From [Phialemoniopsis] sp. UDSM-2020 (Eukaryota > Ascomycota > Sordariomycetes > Thyridiales > Thyridiaceae), in contig JAEILZ010000004.1 in assembly GCA_018873225.1 (NCBI GenBank), forward strand, positions 2,790,001 through 2,854,000: a DNA stretch of 64,000 nucleotides. Reading direction: 5' to 3'. The translations under genes and the position numbers were made by a program. Below, in pieces: positions 55,978 to 64,000 of this stretch. The number at the start of each line of letters is the position of its first letter. Positions within the stretch are counted from its first letter, which is position 1. The notes beneath the pieces are model-generated. The model was not told the DNA's origin, made no database searches, and saw only the letters and a program-made list of their open reading frames with translations.

Positions 55978-58900
55978 TGTTGTAAAGTCTGTAGGTATGT
56001 CTTCAGATTGACTGTGATGTTGAGGGTTAGCCATTTGCGACATGGTGGCAAGAGTTTTAGAGCTACTTTAGTAGCTCGAGCTAGAAATCTATGTCGTTGT
56101 GACGTAGAGCCGAAGGACCATAGGCGACGATTCGGGCAGTGAAATGGTGGTGGAGGAGTGGAAAGAGGACAAATCGTACCTATTATCTTTTTGCCACAGA
56201 CTCTGCTTAGGACTCGACTGTTATCGAAGCCGTCTAACTCCCGTGGTCTGAAGCCCTTTGCACCAGCAGGAACGAATGATGGGAGGGACAAAACAATTCC
56301 AATTCAAAGATGCTTGTGCGCGCCAGAGGCAGAAGATGAGCTTGAAAAGAAGGTGGACAAGTTCGGGGCCCAGGTCGAGCAGTAGGAGAAGAGATCAAGA
56401 TGCAATGGGGGCAGGTAATCTAGGTGAGTAGAGAACAACAGCAAGAAAGGGCGCAAGCAAGCAAGGATGGCGTGAAAGAGCAGAGCACCATCAGGATCGA
56501 TACAGAAAACAGGCGAGGCGTTGGTGGTTGGGCAATTGGCACTGGCAGTGGGGAACGGCCTAGCCATTTCCTTCGTAGCTCCTCCCAATCGACTCGACCA
56601 AAAAGTAACCTAAGCCGGGATCTTTGACAGGGCCTGGCAAGTCTGGGCAGAGAAACCCAGCAGATTGACCATCTCCAGGCCCGTCTACTGCGCTAAAAGC
56701 CCGCTAGGCGGCACGGACCTGGTACCACGGCGATACTTTTTGATCGGCTGAATTGGCAGCGAGAAAAACTCCTTACCTAGCACCTACGAAGACATACAAC
56801 ACGAGCTCCGCCAGTACAATTCCCATTTCTTTTCAGGCTACTTGGGGAAAGGGGCGATGCTTCAAAGAAGCGATTTGCTTGGTCCTCAATCCATCATCAG
56901 GCCGAGTATGGTTTGGTAACACTTGTTGCCATGAGGACCATCATCAAACATTCTTGACATAGAAGCGAGACCGGACATGAAGAATGAGAGAGAAAGAAAA
57001 AAAAAAGGAAAGGAAGGAGAGTACAACGTTGCGTCATAGCCTGTGTGAACGATCAGGTCTCCTCCATAGCTCAGATCATGTACTAAGTAGCTTCGGGTAC
57101 CTCTGCTTCTCCACCGGCCGGCTGAATGACGACAGTGAATGCGGGGTTGTTGCTCGAAACAGCATCAGCTCTGCAACGTCCATCTTTTACATATCAGATA
57201 TTGACGCTTACCTACTGCTGGTTTTGTCCTGCAGCCTGTCCTAACAAGTGGTTGTTGGGAAAATTGACGGAAGTTGATAAATCTCAACCCTAACTACTAA
57301 CAGCCCGGATACTTTTACAAAGCTGAGGGCAGTGAGATGATCCTCTCATTGTCTGAAAGTTCGAAACTACTAAGTAACACTTGGCCAACACTCGAGTACA
57401 TCTGAAAGGAAGAGCGTCAACTAAACAGAAACAGTCGCCCAATTGGAGGGTCACAAAGTACACAAGTACGGAGTAGATTGTACTGGCTGTTCGATTGGTC
57501 CAGTAAAGTCTTCCATGAGTGGACAGCCAGTCAAGTACAGTCTCTGTGACAGGAGTCGCCTATTTGCAAGCAGGCAAGTAGTTAATTCAATAATTCGATT
57601 ATAGGCAACATGAAATACCAAAATTTCAGCATTCATTGACAACTCGGCGGCGACTTGTGACAAATTTGTTCCACTGAGCTGATCAGTCAAACTCGCATGC
57701 ACTCTGTCATACTTCCCCTAATTTCCAAGGAGCGGGCCGAGAGAGTTGTCGCCCGGGTTGTGTGTGGGGAAACGGTTTTGGTATGCTTCGTATTACTCCG
57801 TTGAAAAGCTGGAATGAGCCGGCACATGCCAGTTGACTGAGACATGCGGCCTTGTGTTGCTATTCAGGTACAAGTTGCCTATTTTTGCGGTGACAAAGCA
57901 TGACACTACCTCTACGAAGTAGGTGATTTATGTCTACAATCTCAGTAAAGTAAAGTAAAGTACTCGAATGTAAGTACATGTTGTGCCCAATATTGTCTAA
58001 AGTTGTTTGTGAAGACTCTTTGAAATTACCTATTTCCTACGTCCAGCATCGATTCGCCTAGAGTACCTCAAGGCACTTGAAACTCAAGTGAGCCAAGCCC
58101 CCTTTGATATTTAGAAATGGGGTTTGCCTACCTAGTATTGAGATTGTTCAGACGGCCTGGATAAAGCGGTTCAGGATCTCAGCCCAGCAGGAGTTCAACA
58201 CTTGTAAGTAAACTTTCCAAACCTGTTCGTTGGTAGGTGCGCCGATGGAGTGCTCACCAGCATCGTGGAACGCTGAAACCCAAACCTTGTAAGCTCAGCA
58301 GCACATGACCTCAGTCCAGCGATTTAACTAGCAACTGCATAATCTGTGGGCCACTCTTTGACTTTGTCAACCACAAAACATCACCCAGTACCGACCGAGA
58401 GAGTCACCAGTGTCATTTTCCGCCCACGTTCATCGAATTGATCTCACATCGCCATGAAGCGTTGAGACGCCCAATGCCATTCCCATCTTATGCCTCAACT
58501 TGATCCGTTGGGTCCAATGTAGCCCTGCTGACGCCTCCGAGCCACCGCCCGTTAGGCCACGACGTGGAGGCAATGCCCGTACTGACCGCTCCTCTAGATA
58601 TGGACAGGCTTTGGAGGTTATGGCATGGCGACAAAGTAAAGGACCGCTAGTTGCTTGATTGTAAGCAGCACCTCGCCAGTTGCGCGATTCCTTCCAGCGG
58701 GGAGGCAGGACCGCAAATCGTTTCGTCCTGCCCAGCAGTCCTTGCGCACTCGCCAGAGTGGGAGGCCGGGCTTGGCCCTATCTGCTTGGTCCGTCCTTCA
58801 CTGCGCGCGCCAGTTTTGATCATTCTTCGGCAACATGGTCGCCTCTGAAGAAAGCACACTGGCCAACATGTTGCTGTGATCAATGAAAGTCCAGATATGG

Positions 58901-60320
58901 CTGCATACGTTACCAGAATGCCATAGCTATCGCTTCAACCGACGCATGATCCATTCACTGTCGCGGGGCTTTCAGTACGGCGTGGCAGGATTCACCGCCA
59001 CCTAGGCCAGAGGGTATCGGTTGCTGCTACTCATTGCATCTTCACTTGGGGAGTTACACGGGTAGGCAGAGGGCAGAGTTTTGGGAGTACTCGGAGAAAT
59101 CGGCGTATGACCCAGCTCAGCACGTTCAATGCGCCAGCAGTGCCACTGAGCGCGGCAGCTAGCCAGACTCGAAGCCATCATGGGGCATGGCACGCGTGCG
59201 CTTCTTTTCGGCGCAAAATCCATAGAACACGCCCCGGTCGCCCAGATGACAGCAGCCTCACCCTCCTACTCAAAACACCGCGCCTCAGGCTTCACCTCCT
59301 CGGGGCAAGGCTTGTAATGAGGTTGAAACCTGCACAACATGTGAGAATGGTACCGTAGAGTGTGTTGCCACACGTATATAGTAGTGCAATGACGGCTGCT
59401 GCTGTTGCCTGTCTACCGGGGGCCATGGAAGCTGTGGAAGCTGTGGGAGCCGGATATGGGGAAATCTCCAACACATCATTCTCGCTGGAGGACTGGCTCT
59501 TGTGCACTCCGAGCGGGTGTTGTTGGTCCGTTGACCGGCAGCGATGCACAGTCTTGGTGTTAACCATCAGCGCAGCTCACCACCCAGATACCTGTCTGTT
59601 ACTAGCATCACTACTCCTGACCATGGAGACTGGACCACTGCCATGCGATCTCGCCAAGAGAGAGAGCGATATTCCATTTTGCAGAGGGCAAGTGCCGTTT
59701 CTGCACTAATGGAAGAGGGTGAGAGGGATGATATTCACTGGAGATCACTTGGGCGGATTTCTCTACTCACTCAAGCTTACCACGCAGAAAGTGCCTACTG
59801 ACCTTAGATAGCCCGTTGCATGAGCCTTTCGCTACGTCCCAAGATTCAAGCTTCATTTTTCTATTTCTCTTTAGTCTTTTCCCTTTTAGCTTCCCCCCCC
59901 TCGCCTGGAACCCCGCCAGTCTTCCAATCACTTCGCTTTCGAATATCTCTCGCCCTACTTGCTGAAACGAGACTGCATTCGTTCGAATCGCTAGTACTCA
60001 CAGCATTACTAAAGATCCTGGCACAAGGCCGCTCCGCCAGAGTATCTACGGTACTCCCAAACCCACCAGCCAGAGACCGAGCCAGCCTCATCAAATAGTT
60101 CTGATGCAGTATTAGCAACGCGAGGCATGGTGCGTGCAGCTGGTTACTTTACCTAAGTAATTGCACTGAGACCAACACCCGCAGCTCCAGCTGGTAGCAC
60201 ACAAGTCACAGGAGGTCTCTCGGGGGTGGGTGGCCCTGGATTCTGCTGACATCCACTTGCAAAAGCGCGTTTATTTTAGCGGCTCATCTCCGCTGGTCAT
60301 CCTTGTCCACCCCCCCAGCT
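55978..60320. other. Large intergenic interval, no supported gene
   Basis: 4.3 kb. The left end carries the glycogen synthase promoter, including an in-frame upstream ATG at 56041-56043. Pyrimidine-rich sequence at 59850-59915 on plus looks like the 5' leader of CTK1. A (GTAAA)3-4 mini-repeat lies near 57949-57962, and the middle is AT-richer with many short TACCTA/TAGGTA motifs. Candidate frames such as 59820-60098 lack motifs. No transposase or reverse-transcriptase relic was seen. Confidence 0.5.
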
Positions 60321-63300
60321 ATGGTACCGCCTTGCCCAGCAGCACTAAAACTCAAATCGAATCTCGTGCCGCAAATGGGCACCTCCCAGTATCATCATCC
60401 TCGCGATGTTGCAATGCCAGAAGACGACCGCAAACCCGGCGACGCGCTGAGAGACAGAGGCAGGGATGGTCGAGGCATGAATTCTACTCGACCACTGTCA
60501 CCCGCTCCTGCTTCTCATCGTTCATCAGACCGCGATAGGGACACAAAGAAGGGCGACCTGCGAGAATATCCTGCGAATAGATCCCAGCCTGACTCCCGGC
60601 ACCAATACAGATCGCGAGACCGTAGCGCAGACCGGTCTGGACGCTTTCGCCAGCCGCGCTCCCCAGACGGCCGAGGGGGCCCGAGAGAACGAGACTCATT
60701 CCGGCAACTTGGCCCATCCCAGGACACGCGCCACGGACCCTCAATCCGGGACAAAGGCGACGCCCACGATAGCCTCGGCCACTCGATTGGCACTTCGCGC
60801 GGTTCGCCGCACACTAAACGTCCCAGAAGCCCCGGATTTCCTATAGAGCAATCGTCGTCGAAGCGCTCGAGAAGGGACGACAGCCCCCGGAGAGCCCACG
60901 ACGGCCGTCGCCGCGAGGCTCCCACGTCACCCAATCGCCATCGCCGCCCTTCGCCGTCCCCTCAGCGTGTTCGATCTCCCTCTCGTCGTGAACGGCGTCG
61001 AGCCAGGAACAAGAACAGAGGACGAAACGCCCGAGACACTCAACCGCAGCGTGGTCGGTCCCGCTCTCCAGCACCCACGGCAGGCGACACGCAAATTAAT
61101 AACCCCAACCTTTGTCCGCTAGGGGACCCTCGATCACGATTCCGCAGTCGATCGCCACCGCCTCCAGATCGAAGGCGATCCTCTTCGAGACACACCTCGC
61201 CATCTGCATCAAGGGGTGAACGTCAACCTGCATCAGTCCGGGCCTCACACCGCGCACCAAGTCCGGGGTTCGACTCACGCGCATCAGGACACGCGCACGC
61301 ACTACCACGCTCTCCGAGAGATCGGAAGGAATCAAAATCAAAACGCAGAAATCGGAAAAGAGACCACTCGAGGGCGTCAAAGGGCTCGGAATCATTGTCT
61401 GGGGCGAACAGTGTCGAGGTGAACATGACTGCGCGTGGAGGTTTCCGAGGAGGCTCGGGTCCACACACGCACAGCAGCACCTACACTACGAAGGGCCCAT
61501 ACGGCGGACCGCACGATGCTCGGCATCCATCACAGTCATCAGGCCATGCCACTCCCAACTCTTCTTTCCAAGGCTCTCCGCCGCCTCAATCACCTTATGG
61601 TGGTAGTCAAGGCTGGGGACAGCAACAGCAATTTTCGCCGCATTCGTAAGTATTGCAGTATTGAATAGCTTCCACTTTGAAATAAGCACTCACTTATATC
61701 TATCCGCAGCCATTACCACTCGTCCCATGGCCCGGGTGCCATTTCGCCAAACGGGCCCTCAGGTCAATACCATCAACCTCGCTCGCCCTCCTTGGGACCC
61801 CCTACTGGCCCCAGCTCCCAGCAATACCCGACGGGACCGGCTCGTGGTAATTACAGAGGAGGTCCCGCAGGTCCCCGAGGAAGCTCCTTCAATCCTACAA
61901 GAGCGGCTCATCGAGGCAATAGTATGAGAGGCGGCAATCAATGGAGATCCAATTCTCACGGAGGCAGTGGTCACACCAGTCCCATGCCCACATCTGCTCA
62001 CTCGGACAATGGACACGCTTCTGATGTCGACCCGGCAGCCGCACAGGAGGACGACAACCCTTTCAGACCATCAAAGGACCTTCAGGTCGAAGATACAGGC
62101 AAGGGAAAAGCAAACGCCGAAGAAGGGATGCCGCCGCCTGCGAGACCTCCGCCGACCGGGCCACAGAGCTCCAAATTTAGCTTCGCCTTCAAGGCTGCCT
62201 CAAAACCGACGGTGGCCACGCCGAAAGCCGAAATTGCCTCTAAGTTCAATTCCGCTCCACAGAGACGCGAGGATCTACGAAATGAGGATAAGGACCGCAG
62301 AGAGTTGCCTCGTAGTGTCCCGACCGAGCCTGCTTCGTCGAGGGCACGTTCTGAATACCGCACTCGCCCCGAAGCCCCAGCACCTTCAAGGACACAGGCA
62401 GCACCACGAATGCGCAAGGTGAAGAAGATTCTTCGGCGCCCTAAACCTCGTCCTTCACTACCAGATGACCTTGCTGCTTCCGACTCTGTGTTCTTCCGCA
62501 AGCCAGGCAATGAATCAGTGGTCGGCTCGGGTACCTACGGCAAAGTTTTCAAAGGCTTGCACGTATACACCAAGAATCTCGTCGCTCTGAAGCGGATACG
62601 GATGGAAGGTGAGCGAGACGGCTTCCCGGTTACTGCCGTGCGAGAGATCAAGCTGCTCCAGTCCCTCAAGCACACCAATATTGTCGAATTTCAAGAGGTC
62701 ATGGTCGAAAAAAACGATTGCTTCATGGTATTCGAGTATCTTTCGCACGACTTGACCGGCCTCTTGAATCACCCCAGCTTCAAGCTTGACCCTGCACAGA
62801 GGAAGCATTTGGCCAAACAACTGTTTGAAGGTCTCGACTATCTTCACCGACGTGGCGTGCTCCACCGTGATATCAAAGCCGCCAATATTTTGGTTAGCAA
62901 CGACGGCATACTGAAGCTTGCTGATTTTGGGCTTGCTCGGTTCTATGCCAAACGTCATCAGCTCGATTACACCAATCGCGTCATCACCATCTGGTACCGG
63001 TCGCCGGAGCTGCTTCTGGGCGAGACGCAGTATGGCCCGGCCGTCGACATCTGGAGTGCGGCCTGTGTTATGGTCGAGATCTTCACCCGACACGCCATCT
63101 TCCCCGGCGATGGCGGCGAGATCAACCAGCTGGAGAAAATCTATGCTGTCCTCGGAACGCCTAATCGCACAGATTGGCCAAACCTCACAGAGATGCCCTG
63201 GTTCGAACTTCTCAGGCCCGGGTACAAGAAACCCAACTTGTTTGCCGAAAAATATCAGGAACGACTGCCGGCGGCTGCCTTCGAGCTTCTTGCTGCTATG

Positions 63301-63737
63301 TTTCGATACGACCCCGCAGAGCGACCAACCGCCTCGCAGGTCTTGGAGCACCGATACTTCACGGTGGAGGAGCCCGCTCCACGACAGGCTACAGAGTAAG
63401 TGCCTACTACAAAGGCGACCCTGTCTCCCGGTTCCTCATGCTAACCTCTCTATCACCTAGACTCGCACTCCTTGATGGTGACTGGCACGAGTTCGAATCC
63501 AAGGCGCTACGACGAGAGAATGAACGCAAAGAAAGGGAGGCGCGCCGCGCTGTCGCCAAAGAAGGCGGCGGGAGCGGTAAGGACAAGAAGCGCCCGGCAG
63601 ACAGCAGCGACAATCATCGCGATTCAAAGAGGCAGCATATAGATGCGCAGGCGCCCCCGCCGCCTCCGCCTCCCCCGCCGGCCGGCCAGGCTTCGGACCC
63701 GGCCCCACCAACGTCCACCAACGTAAAGGATGACTGA
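60321..63737 (+). CDS. CTK1: Cyclin-dependent kinase CTK1 / CDK12 (RNA polymerase II CTD kinase)
   Basis: Three exons, 60321-61645, 61710-63395 and 63461-63737, give up to 1095 residues. It phosphorylates Ser2 of the polymerase II CTD during elongation. Residues 1 to about 440 are Arg/Ser/Pro-rich with many SR, RSP and RD pairs, a splicing-type RS region typical of CDK12/Ctk1. A Gly/Ser/Gln-rich stretch follows. The kinase starts GSGTYGKVFKG near 712, has PVTAVREIKLLQS in the cyclin-contact helix, HRDIKAANIL near 826, DFGLARFY near 846, and TIWYRSPELLLGE. A Lys-rich tail and a PPPPPPPPP run end the protein. The start is uncertain: in-frame ATGs also occur at 60375, 60414 and 60477. Intron 2 is short (65 nt) and sits in the C-terminal tail. 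Confidence 0.93.
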
Positions 63738-64000
63738 CAAGGGAAGGCATAGCCGTTCGTGAGCACGAGCTCACGGGTTAAACTTGAGCGGGAACGACGT
63801 TGCTGACATGGTGAACGAGAGGTTCACCATAGTAAAGGGAGGAGGGGAGGACAGGCAATTTGCATTTATGTGCACCGTTATACCACCATCACCGCGAGGA
63901 AGAACCCCTGCGGCGTCAGGGAAGAAAGTGAAAGGGGGAAGCATGTATGGCGTTCTCAACATCAAGTAAAGAGGGTGTCGTACACCCGGGTGCGGACATG
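63738..64000. other. CTK1 3' region with two stem-loops
   Basis: After the CTK1 stop, CGTGAGC-ACGA-GCTCACG (63758-63775) and ATGGTGAAC-GAGAG-GTTCACCAT (63808-63830) are perfect hairpins with 7- and 9-bp stems. They probably lie in the 3' UTR or terminator. No coding feature follows in the window. Confidence 0.6.

Noticed and set aside
59820..60098. 92-codon frame with a hydrophobic beginning
   Set aside because: It lies in a CT-rich leader-like tract typical of a promoter or 5' UTR, and has no conserved features.

Overview
This 64 kb window is nuclear chromosomal DNA of a filamentous ascomycete (Pezizomycotina, most likely Sordariomycetes). The genes carry short spliceosomal introns (about 50-200 nt) with GTRNGY donors, CTRAC-type branch sites and YAG acceptors. 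Intergenic spacers reach several kb, tRNA introns sit next to the anticodon, and the proteins are fungal types such as cut12, CWC2, NADP-GDH and a fungal TOM40. I modelled 20 protein-coding genes (one cut by the left edge) and three tRNA genes. I see no cluster, virus, CRISPR array or intact transposon. Exon coordinates were worked out by hand from splice motifs and reading phase.

Layout. 0-10 kb: the 5' end of a GMC/cholesterol-oxidase-like flavoenzyme (minus), a 3.9 kb gap, NADP-glutamate dehydrogenase (minus), and a head-to-head pair of identical tRNA-Val(AAC) genes. 10-23 kb: DNA polymerase delta catalytic subunit (minus), a small unknown gene (plus), GET4 (minus), a tRNA-Gly(CCC) with a spliceosomal-intron-like insert in its D-loop, a membrane-anchored lectin-like protein (minus), and TOM40 (minus). 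23-38 kb: a kinase-only 6-phosphofructo-2-kinase (plus), a deubiquitinase with a C-terminal CaaX box (minus), an acyl-CoA dehydrogenase (plus), a Spo12-family protein (plus), the GTPase DRG1/RBG1 (minus), splicing factor CWC2 (plus) and urease accessory protein UreF (minus). 39-64 kb: spindle-pole protein cut12 (minus), the eIF2alpha kinase GCN2/CPC3 (plus), a UBA/UIM ubiquitin-binding protein (minus), the E2 enzyme CDC34 (minus), glycogen synthase (minus), a 4.3 kb gap, and the CTD kinase CTK1/CDK12 (plus).

The genes are separate housekeeping functions, not a pathway. Loose themes are nitrogen and amino-acid metabolism (GDH, UreF, GCN2), ubiquitin (the deubiquitinase, the UIM protein, CDC34), carbon storage and glycolytic control (PFK26, GSY1) and cell cycle (POL3, SPO12, cut12, CDC34). 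Several pairs diverge from shared promoters (DRG1/CWC2, cut12/GCN2, TOM40/PFK26, POL3/small gene).

The most unusual signal is the tRNA-Gly(CCC). Removing a 55 nt GT...AG block with a branch-site motif, flanked by a 5 bp GGTAA repeat, restores a normal D-arm. Other points worth checking are a missing fourth cysteine in the CysA zinc site of polymerase delta, the CaaX deubiquitinase, the very short first exons of DRG1, and small upstream ORFs before GCN2 and PFK26.
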